Shown: positions 25,865 through 37,105 of the stretch, in pieces
How positions within the stretch are numbered: the stretch's first letter is position 1
Layout: each line of letters opens with the position of its first letter
From: Gammaproteobacteria bacterium
GTDB taxonomy: Bacteria; Pseudomonadota; Gammaproteobacteria; Steroidobacterales; Woeseiaceae
NCBI GenBank assembly: GCA_029884165.1
Contig: JAOUIH010000003.1
Coordinates: forward strand, 30,923 to 94,922
DNA length: 64,000 bases
Direction: 5' to 3'
Notes under the pieces: model-generated
What the model was told of the DNA's origin: nothing
What the model saw: only the letters and a program-made list of their open reading frames with translations
Databases searched by the model: none
Program-made: the position numbers and the translations under genes

Positions 25865-26041
25865 GTGGGTAAAGAAGGTATCCTGGGGTTCCTGATTCTG
25901 GTCTGCGATATCTACGCGATACTGCAGATTGCACAGAGTTCGGTGGGCAATGGAAAGAAGGCACTCTGGATAGCCATCGTCGTCCTCCTGCCGATCGCGG
26001 GGCTCATTGCCTGGTACCTGCTGGGGCCGAAACCGAACTGA
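25865..26041 (+). CDS. Small membrane protein, PLDc_N-like
   Basis: A 58-residue protein beginning MGKEGILGFLILVCDIYAIL and ending AWYLLGPKPN. It has two hydrophobic segments (about 5-18 and 33-50) linked by a short polar loop, SSVGNGKKALW. This layout matches the phospholipase D N-terminal (PLDc_N) small-protein family. The start is GTG at 25865, with a very good GGGGAGG ribosome site 5 bp upstream; an overlapping ATG reading stops after ten codons. Function is unknown. Confidence 0.75.
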   Translation: MGKEGILGFLILVCDIYAILQIAQSSVGNGKKALWIAIVVLLPIAGLIAWYLLGPKPN

Positions 26042-26159
26042 GCGGCACAGGCGTCGTTCGTCCGGAGTTTTTTCGGCCAACGATCGCGCCGACGGCGCAG
26101 CTGCGGTGCCGTCGGTGCACGAGAAGTACTGGAACCGCAGCAAAACGTGGGAGAGATGC

Positions 26160-27794
26160 ATGCACGGCCTGATGATGGATACACCGTTGTTGATATCGTG
26201 GATAGCGCGCCACGCGGAGCGGAATTTCCCCAATCGAGAGATCGTGTCGATCACGATGGACAATCCGTCTCATCGTTACACGATAGGCGAGTGCATACAG
26301 CGGGCGCGCAAGCTGGCGAATGCGCTCGACAGGCTGGGACTGTCCCGCGGCGACCGGATCGCGACGCTGGCGTGGAACGACTACCGCCACCTGGAGGCCT
26401 ACTACGCCATCGGCGGTGCCGGTTACGTTTGCCACACGATCAACCCGCGGCTTTTCCCGGAGCAGATCGTCTTCATCGTCAACCACGCGGAAGACAAGTG
26501 GGTCATGACGGACCCGCTGTTCGTCCCGCTGCTCGAAAAAATTGCCGGGAGCACGCCGAACGTCGCCGGTTATATCGTCATGACCGATGATGCCCACATG
26601 CCGAAGACCACGCTCAGGAACGCGATCAGCTACGAGGCGCTGATAGCGGACGAGAGCGACTCGTACGACTGGCCGGATTTCGACGAACGCGAAGCTGTAG
26701 CGCTCTGCTACACCTCCGGCACGACCGGCAATCCCAAGGGCGTGCTGTACAGCCACCGCTCGCAGGTGCTGCATGCCTACGGAAGTGCCATGGCTGATGC
26801 GCTCGGGCTGTCCAACCGCGACACGATGCTTCCGGTCGTGCCCCTGTTCCACGTTAACGCCTGGGGTGTGCCCTATGCGGCCCTGATGGTCGGCGCGAAA
26901 TTGGTTTTTCCAGGGCCGAAGATGGGCGACGGCGAGACACTGTACCGATTGATGGAGGCCGAGAAGGTAACGATCGCCGCCGGAGTGCCGACCGTCTGGC
27001 TCGGGCTGTTGCAGTACATGGACAAGGCCGGCAAGCGCCTGACGACGGTCGAGCGCACCGTGATTGGAGGCGCTGCCGTTCCCGAGTCCATGATCCGCGC
27101 ATTCCGGGACAAGCACGATGTCGTGGTCATGCAGGGTTGGGGCATGACCGAGATGAGCCCCCTCGGCACCGTCAACTCCCTCAAGGCCAGCCAGCTCGAT
27201 CTGTCGCCGGATGAAATTATCAAGATCCGGGTCAAGGCGGGCCGCGGAATCTTCGGCGTCGAGATGCGTATCGTGGACGATGAGCAGAACGAGCTTCCGT
27301 GGGACGGGGACAAGGCCGGCGCTCTGCAGGTCCGTGGCCCCTGGGTCTGCAGCGACTATTTCAAGCTCGAAGGCAGCGCGGGGTCGCACACCGGAGACGG
27401 CTGGTTCGAGACGGGCGACGTCGCCAAGATCGATCCTGACGGTTTCCTGCAGATCACCGACCGGACCAAGGACGTCATCAAGTCCGGCGGCGAATGGATC
27501 AGCTCAATCGATGTGGAAAACGTAGCGGTCGGGCATCCCGCCGTTGCCGAGGCCGCCGTCATTGGTGTCGCCCATCCCAAGTGGACCGAAAGGCCGCTAC
27601 TCGTTATCGTTCGCAAGGAAGGCGAGGACGTCTCCCGGGACGAGCTGCTCGCGTGGCTCGACGGGAAAATCGCTTCGTGGTGGATTCCCGACGATGTCGT
27701 TTTCGTCGACGACATCCCGCATACGGCCACAGGCAAGATTAAGAAGATCGAGCTTCGCAAGCAGTTTGCCGATTACCGCCTGCCGACGGCCTGA
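26160..27794 (+). CDS. Acyl-CoA ligase (AMP-forming)
   Basis: A 544-residue adenylate-forming ligase that activates a carboxylic acid to its CoA thioester. The AMP-binding signature is [19 protein letters not shown] at about residues 180-200; [10 protein letters not shown] and [14 protein letters not shown] segments follow, and the C-terminal catalytic Lys lies in [12 protein letters not shown]. The N-terminus ([19 protein letters not shown]) is like the medium/long-chain and methylthiopropionate-CoA (DmdB-type) ligase branch. GGGAGAG precedes ATG 26160. It starts 118 bp after the small membrane gene and is followed by an SDR and TesB on the same strand. Confidence 0.95.
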   Translation: MHGLMMDTPLLISWIARHAERNFPNREIVSITMDNPSHRYTIGECIQRARKLANALDRLGLSRGDRIATLAWNDYRHLEAYYAIGGAGYVCHTINPRLFPEQIVFIVNHAEDKWVMTDPLFVPLLEKIAGSTPNVAGYIVMTDDAHMPKTTLRNAISYEALIADESDSYDWPDFDEREAVALCYTSGTTGNPKGVLYSHRSQVLHAYGSAMADALGLSNRDTMLPVVPLFHVNAWGVPYAALMVGAKLVFPGPKMGDGETLYRLMEAEKVTIAAGVPTVWLGLLQYMDKAGKRLTTVERTVIGGAAVPESMIRAFRDKHDVVVMQGWGMTEMSPLGTVNSLKASQLDLSPDEIIKIRVKAGRGIFGVEMRIVDDEQNELPWDGDKAGALQVRGPWVCSDYFKLEGSAGSHTGDGWFETGDVAKIDPDGFLQITDRTKDVIKSGGEWISSIDVENVAVGHPAVAEAAVIGVAHPKWTERPLLVIVRKEGEDVSRDELLAWLDGKIASWWIPDDVVFVDDIPHTATGKIKKIELRKQFADYRLPTA

Positions 27795-27883
27795 TAGTTT
27801 GAACCGGTCGGCATCGTGGCTGCCTTTGGCTATCTAGTATGCCGACGTCGCCCTCGCGGGCAAAATTCTGGTGAGGAATTCAG

Positions 27884-28630
27884 ATGTCAGATGTACCGCG
27901 CCTGTTCGGGTCCAGGGCCATCGTAACGGGAGCCGCCAATGGCATCGGCGAAGCCATCGTGCGGACCTTCATAAAGCAGGGAGCCGGCGTCGTCGCCGTT
28001 GACAGCAGCGAAAGCGGCGTAGCTACGATGTTCAAGGCCTTGAAAGGTGTCACGCCGATGGTCGCGTCGGTAACCGACAAGAGCAGCGCCGAGGACCTGC
28101 TGAAAAATGCGAGTGTGAAACTGGAGGGTCTCGATATCATCGTGAACAATGCTGCGATCCAGCCGCCGGCTCCGATCGGCGACACTGACGAAGCGGCTCT
28201 CGATGCGTTCCTGGACAGGCGGATACAGCTTTATGCACTCATGGCGCGGGCGGGCCTGCCGTTCCTGAGCAAGAGCCCTGCCGGGCGGATCATCAACATG
28301 GGTTGCGTCCGCAGCGCGTTTACATTGCAGGGCGAGCAGGCGTACAGGCGCTCGCAGACGGCCATTGCCGAGCTCACGAAGGCACTCGCGGCCGAGGCCG
28401 GTGCGCAGGGGACCACCGTCAACTACATCCAGCCGGGTGCGATCATGACCCATGCCAGCCGCCGCATTTTTTCCGAGGACAAGGTGCTGCGTGACCATTG
28501 CATCGCACACTCCGCGGCGAAGCGGCTGGGAGAGGCGCTCGACGTCGCGAAGGTTGCACTGTTCCTGGCCAGTGACGACGCCGTGTTCGTCAGCGGGGCG
28601 GGAATCGCCGTGGACGGCGGCCGGGTCTGA
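27884..28630 (+). CDS. SDR-family protein with altered catalytic residues
   Basis: A 248-residue short-chain dehydrogenase/reductase fold. The cofactor motif VTGAANGIG and VNNAAIQ are normal. At the active site the Tyr is kept in QAYRRSQTA, but the Lys four residues later is Gln, and the position of the catalytic Ser (INMGCVRS) is Cys. These are the residues that activate the Tyr, so classical dehydrogenase activity is doubtful. It lies 89 bp after the acyl-CoA ligase and 15 bp before tesB and may act on, or bind, acyl intermediates. Confidence 0.9.
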   Translation: MSDVPRLFGSRAIVTGAANGIGEAIVRTFIKQGAGVVAVDSSESGVATMFKALKGVTPMVASVTDKSSAEDLLKNASVKLEGLDIIVNNAAIQPPAPIGDTDEAALDAFLDRRIQLYALMARAGLPFLSKSPAGRIINMGCVRSAFTLQGEQAYRRSQTAIAELTKALAAEAGAQGTTVNYIQPGAIMTHASRRIFSEDKVLRDHCIAHSAAKRLGEALDVAKVALFLASDDAVFVSGAGIAVDGGRV

Positions 28631-28645
28631 CGCCCGGACTTGTGC

Positions 28646-29548
28646 ATGTCCGACGTACTTGAAGACCTGATACAACTGCTGCGGCTCGAGCGCATCGAGG
28701 ACAATATCTACCGGGGACAGAGCCGCGATATCGGCAGCGCGCAGGTATTCGGCGGCCAGGTCCTCGGCCAGGCGCTGTCCGCCGCTCACCTGACCGTCGA
28801 AGGCCGGGTCGCCCACTCGCTGCATGCTTATTTCCTGCGACGCGGCGACATGGCCGCGCCTATCGTTTACGAGGTCGATCGAGCCCGTGATGGCGGAAGC
28901 TTCTCGGTGCGACGAGTCGTTGCGATCCAGCACGGCAGGCCGATATTCAACATGGCGGCATCCTTCCAGGTTCCGGAAGAAGGCATCGAGCACCAGGCAA
29001 CGATGCCCGAGGTCGACGGACCCGAAGGGCTCCCCGATGTTACGGATATACCGGATGGCGTCCTGCAACGCGTGCCGGAGAAAATGCGGCGTTTCCTCAC
29101 CGGCAAGCGGCCGTTCGAGTTTCGACCGGTACGACCCGTCAATTTCGTCGAGCCGGAAAAATTGCCCCCCAGCAAGCACGTCTGGATCCGCGCGGTCAAC
29201 CGCTTACCTGACGATCCGGCGCTGCATCAGAACCTGCTTGCCTACGTATCGGACTACGAATTGCTGGGCACCAGCACATTGCCGCACGGCCTGCCGTTTG
29301 CCCGCGGGACGGTTCAAATGGCGAGCCTGGATCATGCGCTCTGGTTCCATCGCCCGTGCAGGGTCGACGAGTGGATGCTCTATTCCTTCGACACGCCCAA
29401 TGCGGGCGGGGCGAGAGGATTCGCGCGGGGTCAGATCTTCACGCGGTCCGGCGCGCTCGCGGCTTCGACGGCGCAGGAAGGCCTGGTCAGGGTGCTCGGC
29501 GAGCAGCAGAGCCCGCGACACCCGTCGGATCCCCGCCTGCAGGTCTGA
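28646..29548 (+). CDS. tesB: Acyl-CoA thioesterase II
   Basis: A 300-residue double hot-dog thioesterase that hydrolyses acyl-CoA to free acid and CoA. Typical TesB segments are YRGQSRDIGSAQVFGGQVLG near the N-terminus, the LHAYFLRRGD segment, and ASLDHALWFHRP with the catalytic Asp near residue 230. ATG 28646 is chosen over an upstream TTG (28640). It closes a four-gene acyl-CoA series and converges with the gamma-carbonic anhydrase gene (3-bp gap). Confidence 0.96.
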   Translation: MSDVLEDLIQLLRLERIEDNIYRGQSRDIGSAQVFGGQVLGQALSAAHLTVEGRVAHSLHAYFLRRGDMAAPIVYEVDRARDGGSFSVRRVVAIQHGRPIFNMAASFQVPEEGIEHQATMPEVDGPEGLPDVTDIPDGVLQRVPEKMRRFLTGKRPFEFRPVRPVNFVEPEKLPPSKHVWIRAVNRLPDDPALHQNLLAYVSDYELLGTSTLPHGLPFARGTVQMASLDHALWFHRPCRVDEWMLYSFDTPNAGGARGFARGQIFTRSGALAASTAQEGLVRVLGEQQSPRHPSDPRLQV

Positions 29549-29551
29549 TTG

Positions 29552-30076
29552 TCAGGGATCGATTCGGCCCTGCGCGGCAAAAATACGCGACTTTTCCACG
29601 TAGGCCGCGGCGGAGCGCTCGATCGACCGGAGTTCGTCGGCGTCCAGCTCCCGGATCACGCGCGCCGGCGCGCCATGCACCAGCACACCGTCCGGAAAGC
29701 GCTTGTTTTCCGTGACGAGCGAACCCGCACCGACGATCGTGTCCCGGCCGATGATGGCGCCATTAAGGATGATGCTGCCGATGCCGATCAGGCAGCGATC
29801 GCCGACCCGGCAGCCGTGCAGGACAGCGCGATGGCCGACGGATACGCTCTCGCCAACGACGAGTTCCAGGCCTTCGTCCGTATGCAGGATGCAGGCGTCC
29901 TGGATGTTGCTGCGGGCACCGATACGAATCCGGTCGTTGTCGCCGCGAAGTACGGCGCCGAACCAGGCGCTGGCGGAGGGGCCGAGGCAGACGTCTCCAA
30001 TCAGGGTAGCGGTGGGCGCCAGGTAGTGACCGTCGCCCTCGAGAACCGGGCAGCGGTCGCCGAGCGCGACGATCAT
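29552..30076 (-). CDS. Gamma-carbonic anhydrase family protein
   Basis: A 174-residue left-handed beta-helix protein built from hexapeptide repeats. The three zinc-binding His positions of the family are kept: H65 in ILHTDEG and H82 and H87 in GHRAVLHGC. It is close to YrdA/PaaY-type proteins, whose true activities are often unproven. Its start overlaps the gpmA stop by 4 bp, so the two are cotranslated. Confidence 0.93.
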   Translation of the reverse strand: MIVALGDRCPVLEGDGHYLAPTATLIGDVCLGPSASAWFGAVLRGDNDRIRIGARSNIQDACILHTDEGLELVVGESVSVGHRAVLHGCRVGDRCLIGIGSIILNGAIIGRDTIVGAGSLVTENKRFPDGVLVHGAPARVIRELDADELRSIERSAAAYVEKSRIFAAQGRIDP

Positions 30077-30816
30077 CCCGCCTTGCCCTGGGCGGCCACT
30101 GCCCGGGCTGCGGCGGCAACCGCCTCGGGGTCGCCCAGGAATTTTCGGGATCGCGGTTCGAGTTCGTCGTCCAGGTCGTAGAGGAGGGGAATCCCGGTCG
30201 GAATGTTGAAGCCGGTGATCTCGTCCTCCGACATGCCATCGAGCATCTTCACGAGTGCCCGCAGACTGTTGCCGTGCGCCGAAATGAGCACGTTCCTGCC
30301 TGCGCGCAAGTCAGGCGCTATGCGCTCGTGCCAGCACGGGCTGACGCGATCGAGCGTCGTCGCGAGCGACTCGGTGCCCGGCAGGCCGGTGATACCTCGG
30401 TAGCGCGGGTCGTGGGAGGGATGCCTGGTGTCGCTCGCTTCGAGCGGAGGCGGAGCGATAGCGTAGCTGCGACGCCAGATGTGCACCTGGTCCTCGCCGT
30501 ATTTCGCCGCCGTTTCCCCCTTGTTGAGGCCCTGCAGCGCGCCGTAATGTCGCTCGTTGAGGCGCCAGTCACAGGTGACCGGAATCCACATCCGGTCCAG
30601 CTCGTCGAGTATCAGCCACAGCGTTCGGATCGCCCGTTTGAGCACGGACGTATAGGCGACGTCGAATACGAAATCGAGATCGGCGAGAGTCTTGCCGGCG
30701 GCGGCGGCCTCGCGGCGTCCCTGCTCGGTAAGATCTACGTCGGTCCAGCCCGTGAACAGGTTCTTGAGATTCCACTCGCTCTGGCCGTGACGACAAAGCA
30801 ACAATTTTCCAGCCAT
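30073..30816 (-). CDS. gpmA: 2,3-bisphosphoglycerate-dependent phosphoglycerate mutase
   Basis: A 247-residue glycolytic mutase interconverting 3- and 2-phosphoglycerate. The phospho-His motif is [17 protein letters not shown] at the N-terminus; [14 protein letters not shown] and [12 protein letters not shown] (the second active-site His) are intact. Length and the extended insert match the dPGM rather than phosphatase-like paralogues. It follows the glutamate dehydrogenase gene by 29 bp on the same strand. Confidence 0.97.
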   Translation of the reverse strand: MAGKLLLCRHGQSEWNLKNLFTGWTDVDLTEQGRREAAAAGKTLADLDFVFDVAYTSVLKRAIRTLWLILDELDRMWIPVTCDWRLNERHYGALQGLNKGETAAKYGEDQVHIWRRSYAIAPPPLEASDTRHPSHDPRYRGITGLPGTESLATTLDRVSPCWHERIAPDLRAGRNVLISAHGNSLRALVKMLDGMSEDEITGFNIPTGIPLLYDLDDELEPRSRKFLGDPEAVAAAARAVAAQGKAG

Positions 30817-30845
30817 TTCTGCTCCCGTGTTGCGCGCGGCCAGCC

Positions 30846-33800
30846 TCAGCCGGGCGTCGATTGATCGCTGGCGACCAGCCGCCTGAGCTCCTGCGCCGCC
30901 ACAGAGAGTGTCGCGAAGTCGACCTCCGTGCGCAATTTCATTTCACGCAGCACGCCATCGTAGCGCAACAACGCGGCGCCATTTTCCTTCTGCCACTTCT
31001 CGAACAGTTTGACCGGGGTAAGCCTGCTGCGTGTCTTCAGCAGTCTCACGCCCAGCTCCCTGCGTATGGCATAGAACTCGTCGCGCAGGTTCCCGCGGGC
31101 CATTGCCTGCCAGCGCCCGCTGACCTCGAGTGCCTCGACCGAGCGGTGCAGCCAGACGACACCGAGCCGCTGGCTCAGCATCGCGTACATGCGCGCCGTC
31201 TGGAACACATCCTTCCTGCAAATGACTGACAGATCTGCAATGTCGAGGCCGCCGCGGGTCAGCAGCAGTCCCGCCATACGACGCGCGAGGCCCTCGGGCA
31301 CACCCAGGGCTTCGAGTTCCTCGTAGGCGCGTTGCTGCCGTTCCTTGCCGTCCCCGACGACGATGCTGCTCGATCGACTGAACACGGTCGACAGCGGTCC
31401 CTTCAGGTGCGCGACGGCCTGGACGATATCGAGATCCTCACCGAAGCGATTGATCAGCCAGTAACAGGCGTGCCGGAGTATACGACTCACCTCGAACATC
31501 ATGTCGCGCTGCAGCGTCGCCGGGATCTGGTAATCCAGCGCCTCGATTTCCTGCCAGATCTGGCTGGCCTGGCAAATCTCGCGGGCGATGATGTAAGCGC
31601 GTGCGATCGTTACGACACTCGCATTCGTGTCGGCCTGTATCCGCTTGACGAACACAGGTCCCATCCGGTTGACGATGTTGTTCGAGATAAGCGTGGAGAG
31701 GATTTCGCGACTCAAACGGTGCTTCGGTATGAGGTCCGCATAACGCAGCCGCAGTACTTTGGGGAAGTAGCGCTGCGGATCCGTAGTAAGGAAGTCCTCC
31801 AGCGACGCACTCGAACTCGTCAGTCCGTTGTACAGGTCGATTTTCGCGTAGCTCAGGACAATCGCGATTTCCGGGCGTGTCAGCCCCTGCTTGCGTCGAT
31901 GCCGCTCCTCGATTTCCGCCTCGTCGGGAAGAAATTCGATCGCGCGATCCAGTAATCCCGTCTTCTCGAGGTTCGTGATCAATCGCGCGCTCTCGTCGAG
32001 CCGTTCCGCCGCACGGGCCTCCATCATGCTGATGGCCTGCGTTTGCAGGTAGTTGTTGCGCAGGACGAATGCGGCGACGTCGTCGGTCATTTCTACCAGG
32101 AGCTTGTTGCGCCTTGCACGCGTAAGGCGTCCCTCGCGCTCGGCCATGCCCAGCAGGATCTTGATGTTGACCTCGCGGTCGGAGCTGTCGACTCCTGCAC
32201 TGTTGTCTATGAAGTCGGTATTGATCCGGCCCCCGTTCAGTCCGTACTCGATACGGGCGCGTTGCGTCAGCCCCAGGTTGCCGCCTTCGCCGATTACCTT
32301 GCAGCGCAGCTGGTTGGCATTTATGCGAACCCCGTCATTGCTTCGGTCACCGACGTCAGCATGGCTTTCCGTGCTCGCCTTGACGTAGGTTCCAATTCCA
32401 CCGTTCCACAGCAGGTCCACACGCATCTTGAGGATCGACTGGATCAATTGCAGTGGCTGGACAACGGTCTCCGCGATGTCGAGCAGTTTGCGCGCTTCGG
32501 GCGACAAGCGAATCTGCTTGGCCTGGCGCGAGAATACGCCGCCGCCTTTCGAAATCAGCTTCTCGTCGTAGTCGCTCCAGCGGGAACGCGGCAGGCTGAA
32601 CAGCCGCTGGCGCTCCCGGAAGCTCGCTTCCATGTCTGGTTCCGGGTCGATGAAAATATGCTCGTGGTTGAACGCCGCGACGAGCCGGATTTTCTCGGAC
32701 AGCAGCATGCCGTTGCCAAATACGTCGCCGGCCATATCGCCTATGCCGGCCACCGTAAAGGGCTCGGACTGTATGTTCACTCCCTGTTCGCGGAAATGCC
32801 GCTTGACCGCTTCCCAGCCGCCGCGCGCAGTAATGGCCATTTTCTTGTGGTCATAGCCCACCGAGCCGCCAGAGGCGAAGGCGTCGTTGAGCCAGAATCC
32901 GTATTCGATCGAAAGCTGGTTTGCTATATCGGAAAAGGTCGCGGTGCCTTTGTCGGCGGCAACGACGAGGTACGGGTCGTCCTGGTCCCGGCGAACGACG
33001 TTCGCCGGGGCGACGACCGCGCCATTCACGACGTTGTCGGTTATGTCCAGCAGGCCGGAAATAAACGTCTTGTAGCAAGCGATGCCCGCCTGCAAGATCG
33101 CATCCCGGTCGCCAGGGGGCAGGTGCTTCGGCACGAAACCGCCCTTGGCACCCGTCGGCACGATTACCGTGTTCTTGACGACCTGCGCCTTCATCAGGCC
33201 CAGGACCTCGGTCCGGAAGTCTTCCCGCCGGTCGGACCAGCGAATTCCGCCGCGTGCCACTTCGCCGCCGCGCAGGTGGACGCCTTCCACCTGCGGCGAG
33301 TAGACGAATATCTCGAACTTGGGCCGGGGCTTGGGCGCTTCGGGCAGCTTGCTCGGGTCGAGCTTGATGGAGATGTGCGACTTCGGCTGGCCTTCGGCGT
33401 CAACCTGGTAGAAATTCGTGCGCAGCGTCGCGTCGATCGCGCCGGAGAAAGCGCGCAGGATTCGATCCTCGTCGAGGCTCTGGGCCCTGCCGATACCGCG
33501 GACTATCGCCGACCTGCATGCCTTCAGTGCCGCTGCCCGCTGTGCCTTGGACAGCGCCGGGTCGAACTGCAACTCGAACTGCTCGACCAGCGACCTGACG
33601 AGCCCGGCATGCTGGAGCAGCACGTTTTCCATGTATTCCTGACTGAACGAGATGCGGAGCTGCTGCAGGTACTTGCCGTAACAGCGGAGCAGGGCCGTCT
33701 GGCGCCAGTCCAGGCCCGCCGCGAGAATAAGCTTGTTGTAACCGTCGTTCTCGATGGTGCCATCGAGGACGCGACGGAAACACTCCTCGAAGCGCTCGGC

Positions 33801-35699
33801 GGCGGTCTCGATCTCGATTTCGTCGGCTTGCGGGTAACGTAATTCGAAGTCCTGGATCCAGAAGCGGCGGTCGTCCTTCAGGCGCACCTTGTAGGGCCGC
33901 TCGCTGTGCACGTCCACGCCCATGTCTTCCAGCACGGGCAGTACGTTCGACAGCAGCAGCGGTTCGTCAGGGCAGAAGGTCCTGAAGTTCAGCTGACCCT
34001 CGACAGCATTGGCCGTACGGTGCAGGAGCAGGAAATCCGAGTGCTCGCCGTGCAGCAGTCCGTCCATGCGCTTGACGTCGAGGCAGGCGACGGACGGCTC
34101 CATGTCCCCCTCGTAGGCGGGCGGAAAACTCTCACCATAGCGCCGGTACAGCAGTGCGCCTTCCTCCCGACCGAATCGCCCTTCCAGGCAGACGCGCAGC
34201 CGGTCCCGCCAGGTTACGACCGCCTCGGCGATTTCCTGCTCGGTGCGGCGCACGCTGATTCGCGGCCGGGCGCCCGGCGGAATTCGCACGACGATATGCG
34301 TTCGTGCCAGCGGCGAGTCGGAGATCTCTACGCTCGTGTCGACCGAGGTGCCGCCGAAGGCTTCAAGCAGGATCTCCTCGATCCTGCGCCGGACCGCCGT
34401 CGTGTACTTCTCGCGCGGGACGTACACGATGCACGAGAAGAACCGGCGGAACGTGTCCCGCCTGACGAAAAGGCGCACCTTGTGCCGTTCCTGCAGGTTC
34501 AGGATGCCGTTCGTGGTGCGCGTCAGGTCGTTGACCGAGCTCTGGAACAATTCGTCACGCGGGTAGGTGTCCAGGATGTGCCAGAGTGCCTTGCCGCGGT
34601 GACTGGACTGGTCGAGTGCGGCGCGCTCGATGACGCGCTCAACTTTCAGGCGGAGCAGCGGGATGTTGCGCGGGTTTTCGCTGTAGGCGAGCGAAGTGAA
34701 CAGGCCGATGAAACGCTGTTCGCCTATGGCTTTGCCATCCGGGTTGTAGATCTTGATGCCGACGTAATCGAGGTACGTGTGCCGGTGCACCGTGGAACGG
34801 GAATTGGCCTTGGTGATGATCAGCCAGTCCCTGGAGCGGGTCAGGCGCCGCATTTCAGGGCTGAGTTCCACGGGCCCGACGCCCCTTTGTTCCTTCGACA
34901 GCAGGCCGAGACCGCTGCCTGGAACCGGCCTCAGGAGCATCTTCTTGCCACGCTCCTGCAGCTCGTACTCGCGGAACCCCAGGAAAGTGAAGTGGTCGTC
35001 GAGCATCCACTGCAGCAATTCCCGGCTTTCCTCCCGCAGCGCGTCGTCTGTTCCGGGCGGCCCGTACGTGAGCAATTCCTTGGCGTCGGCCATCTTCTGG
35101 CGCATAGCCTGCCAGTCGCTCACGGCGGCCCTCACATCGGCGAGGACCTTGTGAATTTCGTTCTCGATCACCTTGAGGTGGTGAACGTCGGTTTCCTTGT
35201 CGACGACGAACCGGACATACGATTCGGTCTGCCCGCCCTCGTCCTTGTCCTTCAGTAGCGACAGCTTTTGGATGCGGCCCGCCGTGTCGCGATGTACCCT
35301 GAGTATCGGGTGCACCGTGATGTGTATTGCGAGCCGCTGCCGGGTGATCGCGGCCGATGCGGAGTCGACCAGGAACGGCATGTTGTCATTGACCATCTCG
35401 ACAATCGTGTAGGCGGATTCGTATCCGTGCTCTTCGATCGTCGGATTGAAGATGCGGACCAGGGCCTGGCCGCTTTTCTTGACCAGGGCGAAGTCGAGGT
35501 GCGCAAGCGCCGCGCGGGCCATGATTTTCGGGGACCGCCCCTCCATGTCCTCGTAGGGAACATTGGCAAAATATTCTTGCAGGAACAATTCGACCTGGCT
35601 GCGGGTCGACAGCGCCTCCGAGGGAGCCCTGGAGTCGACAATTTCCGCGATGAGCTGATCCCGGATGTCGCTGCTGCGACGTTGCTGTTGTTTTGTCAC
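30846..35699 (-). CDS. gdhB: NAD-specific glutamate dehydrogenase, large (180-kDa) class
   Basis: A 1617-residue enzyme deaminating glutamate to 2-oxoglutarate with NAD. The very long chain with N-terminal ACT-like regulatory repeats, a central catalytic domain ([19 protein letters not shown], then [16 protein letters not shown] and [14 protein letters not shown]) and a helical C-terminal part matches the Pseudomonas/Streptomyces GDH-180 class (about 1600 residues). The frame runs on upstream to 36221, but GTG 35699 is chosen: GGAG lies 9 bp upstream and the length fits the family. The gene is usually arginine- or amino-acid-responsive; no regulator is adjacent. Confidence 0.97.
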   Translation of the reverse strand: MTKQQQRRSSDIRDQLIAEIVDSRAPSEALSTRSQVELFLQEYFANVPYEDMEGRSPKIMARAALAHLDFALVKKSGQALVRIFNPTIEEHGYESAYTIVEMVNDNMPFLVDSASAAITRQRLAIHITVHPILRVHRDTAGRIQKLSLLKDKDEGGQTESYVRFVVDKETDVHHLKVIENEIHKVLADVRAAVSDWQAMRQKMADAKELLTYGPPGTDDALREESRELLQWMLDDHFTFLGFREYELQERGKKMLLRPVPGSGLGLLSKEQRGVGPVELSPEMRRLTRSRDWLIITKANSRSTVHRHTYLDYVGIKIYNPDGKAIGEQRFIGLFTSLAYSENPRNIPLLRLKVERVIERAALDQSSHRGKALWHILDTYPRDELFQSSVNDLTRTTNGILNLQERHKVRLFVRRDTFRRFFSCIVYVPREKYTTAVRRRIEEILLEAFGGTSVDTSVEISDSPLARTHIVVRIPPGARPRISVRRTEQEIAEAVVTWRDRLRVCLEGRFGREEGALLYRRYGESFPPAYEGDMEPSVACLDVKRMDGLLHGEHSDFLLLHRTANAVEGQLNFRTFCPDEPLLLSNVLPVLEDMGVDVHSERPYKVRLKDDRRFWIQDFELRYPQADEIEIETAAERFEECFRRVLDGTIENDGYNKLILAAGLDWRQTALLRCYGKYLQQLRISFSQEYMENVLLQHAGLVRSLVEQFELQFDPALSKAQRAAALKACRSAIVRGIGRAQSLDEDRILRAFSGAIDATLRTNFYQVDAEGQPKSHISIKLDPSKLPEAPKPRPKFEIFVYSPQVEGVHLRGGEVARGGIRWSDRREDFRTEVLGLMKAQVVKNTVIVPTGAKGGFVPKHLPPGDRDAILQAGIACYKTFISGLLDITDNVVNGAVVAPANVVRRDQDDPYLVVAADKGTATFSDIANQLSIEYGFWLNDAFASGGSVGYDHKKMAITARGGWEAVKRHFREQGVNIQSEPFTVAGIGDMAGDVFGNGMLLSEKIRLVAAFNHEHIFIDPEPDMEASFRERQRLFSLPRSRWSDYDEKLISKGGGVFSRQAKQIRLSPEARKLLDIAETVVQPLQLIQSILKMRVDLLWNGGIGTYVKASTESHADVGDRSNDGVRINANQLRCKVIGEGGNLGLTQRARIEYGLNGGRINTDFIDNSAGVDSSDREVNIKILLGMAEREGRLTRARRNKLLVEMTDDVAAFVLRNNYLQTQAISMMEARAAERLDESARLITNLEKTGLLDRAIEFLPDEAEIEERHRRKQGLTRPEIAIVLSYAKIDLYNGLTSSSASLEDFLTTDPQRYFPKVLRLRYADLIPKHRLSREILSTLISNNIVNRMGPVFVKRIQADTNASVVTIARAYIIAREICQASQIWQEIEALDYQIPATLQRDMMFEVSRILRHACYWLINRFGEDLDIVQAVAHLKGPLSTVFSRSSSIVVGDGKERQQRAYEELEALGVPEGLARRMAGLLLTRGGLDIADLSVICRKDVFQTARMYAMLSQRLGVVWLHRSVEALEVSGRWQAMARGNLRDEFYAIRRELGVRLLKTRSRLTPVKLFEKWQKENGAALLRYDGVLREMKLRTEVDFATLSVAAQELRRLVASDQSTPG

Positions 35700-36219
35700 T
35701 CGAAGCGCTCCGTTGCGGAGGGTTGAAAGCCGGGTTTTCGCATTTGGCCGGGGAGGATAGCCGCCGCGGAGCCACGACTCCTTTGGCGTTCGGCCCCGGT
35801 TCGCGCGCGCAGAACCCAAAAAATTGGGCGAGACTCTATACCGTCTCGTCCCGGGTTTTCCAGACGTTCCGCAGAAATCTGCATATTCGGCCGCGTTGAG
35901 CCGGGGAGCGGCGGCGTCAGGCGGACGCCTGCGCCGCGCCGGGAACGCGGCGCCCCTGGCGCCGTGCGCCAGGATGCGCCGGTTGGCGCCGGGCAGCGGG
36001 ATGGGAACAGGGTGGATTGCATGGCTGGTGGTCGACTGTTCGGCCGGTTTCCGGGCATGTGCCGAGACCGGCAGCATCGAATGGCGCGGATTATACATGA
36101 GCCCGGCGCAGCGCGCGGTGGGCCCGGATACCTTGGTCATGGTATGGCTGCACCGATCAAGGCCGCCCTGGCCGCGTCGATTTCCCCTACAATTGAGCCC
36201 CCGCGACCGGAAGCCGGCC
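35700..36219. other. Intergenic region between gdhB and kynA
   Basis: This 520-bp gap separates the divergent gdhB and kynA genes. Frames run through it on both strands but lack ribosome sites and protein-like composition, and I see no gene. It contains two palindromic elements near 35815-35848, listed separately, and a TACAAT hexamer at 36188-36193, 27 bp before the kynA ATG, which is a possible kynA -10. Confidence 0.6.
35815..35848. promoter_or_regulatory. Two adjacent inverted repeats upstream of gdhB
   Basis: CCCAA-AAAA-TTGGG (35815-35828) is a small perfect hairpin. It is followed at once by CGAGAC (35829-35834) and GTCTCG (35843-35848) around the 8-bp centre TCTATACC. On the minus strand the centre reads GGTATAGA, a possible -10 for gdhB about 135 bp before its start. 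The pair of dyads suggests an operator. Confidence 0.4.
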
Positions 36220-37065
36220 ATGCAGAACCAGCAGCTCGAAAGCTCGATCCATGTCGACCTGAAACGCGACGACGACTACACCGCCTACCTGCGGCTCGAC
36301 AAACTCCTGGACGCACAGCAACCCCTGAGCGAGCCGCCGCACCACGATGAGATGCTGTTCATCATCCAGCACCAGGTGACGGAACTGTGGATGAAACTGA
36401 TCATTCACGAGATCGAGGCCGCCATTGCCAGGATCCGGAAGGACGACCTCCCGCCCGCGGTGAAGAACCTCGCCCGCGTGAAACACATCCAGAACCAGAT
36501 CTACAACCAGTGGACGGTCCTGGATACGCTGACGCCGAGCGAATATACGCAGTTTCGCCACGTTTTCGGCAAGGCTTCCGGCTTTCAGTCTCCGCAATAT
36601 CGCCTGCTCGAATTCCTGCTCGGCAATAAGAACCGGTCGTTCCTGCGCGTTTTCGAGCACCAGCCGGATTGGCACGCCCGGCTTCTTGTCGCGCTCGAGC
36701 AACCCAGCCTGTATGAAGAGTTTCTGCGCTTCCTCGCACGCACGGGCCACGCGGTTCCGGCCGAGGTGCTCGACCGCGACTTCAGCGCCCAGCGCGACGA
36801 CCATTCCGGCGTCGTTGCAGTCCTCAAGGAAATCTACGAACAGCCGCGCTCACACTGGGACGACTACGAAATGTGCGAGGCACTGATGGATATTGCGAAC
36901 AATTTCCAGTTCTGGCGCTTCCATCACATGAAGACCGTCGAGCGAATCATCGGGCACAAGCAAGGCACGGGTGGATCGTCCGGCGTCAGCTTCCTGAAGC
37001 AGGCGCTTGAGATAGAGATTGTGCCGGAGCTGATCCGGGTGCGGACGGAGATCGGCACGCCCTGA
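36220..37065 (+). CDS. kynA: Tryptophan 2,3-dioxygenase
   Basis: A 281-residue heme enzyme that opens the indole ring of tryptophan to N-formylkynurenine. Family segments are HDEMLFIIQHQVTELWMKL near residue 46, KASGFQSPQYRLLEFLLG in the middle, and the C-terminal FHHMKTVERIIGHKQGTGG, which carries the proximal His and substrate loop. ATG 36220 gives the family start; the frame is open upstream to 35824. No kynureninase or formamidase is adjacent, so the rest of the pathway lies elsewhere. Confidence 0.97.
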   Translation: MQNQQLESSIHVDLKRDDDYTAYLRLDKLLDAQQPLSEPPHHDEMLFIIQHQVTELWMKLIIHEIEAAIARIRKDDLPPAVKNLARVKHIQNQIYNQWTVLDTLTPSEYTQFRHVFGKASGFQSPQYRLLEFLLGNKNRSFLRVFEHQPDWHARLLVALEQPSLYEEFLRFLARTGHAVPAEVLDRDFSAQRDDHSGVVAVLKEIYEQPRSHWDDYEMCEALMDIANNFQFWRFHHMKTVERIIGHKQGTGGSSGVSFLKQALEIEIVPELIRVRTEIGTP

Positions 37066-37105
37066 CGGTCCGGGCGGCCCGCAATCCGGGCCAGCCGTCG
37101 CGGGG

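Noticed and set aside
32043..33842. 599-codon plus-strand open frame opposite gdhB
   Set aside because: Antisense to the conserved catalytic region of glutamate dehydrogenase; composition is that of a reverse-frame shadow.
35700..36221. N-terminal extension of the glutamate dehydrogenase frame by 174 codons
   Set aside because: The extension reaches across the intergenic region into the kynA start, is Arg/Pro-rich, and would exceed the family length; GTG 35699 has a ribosome site.
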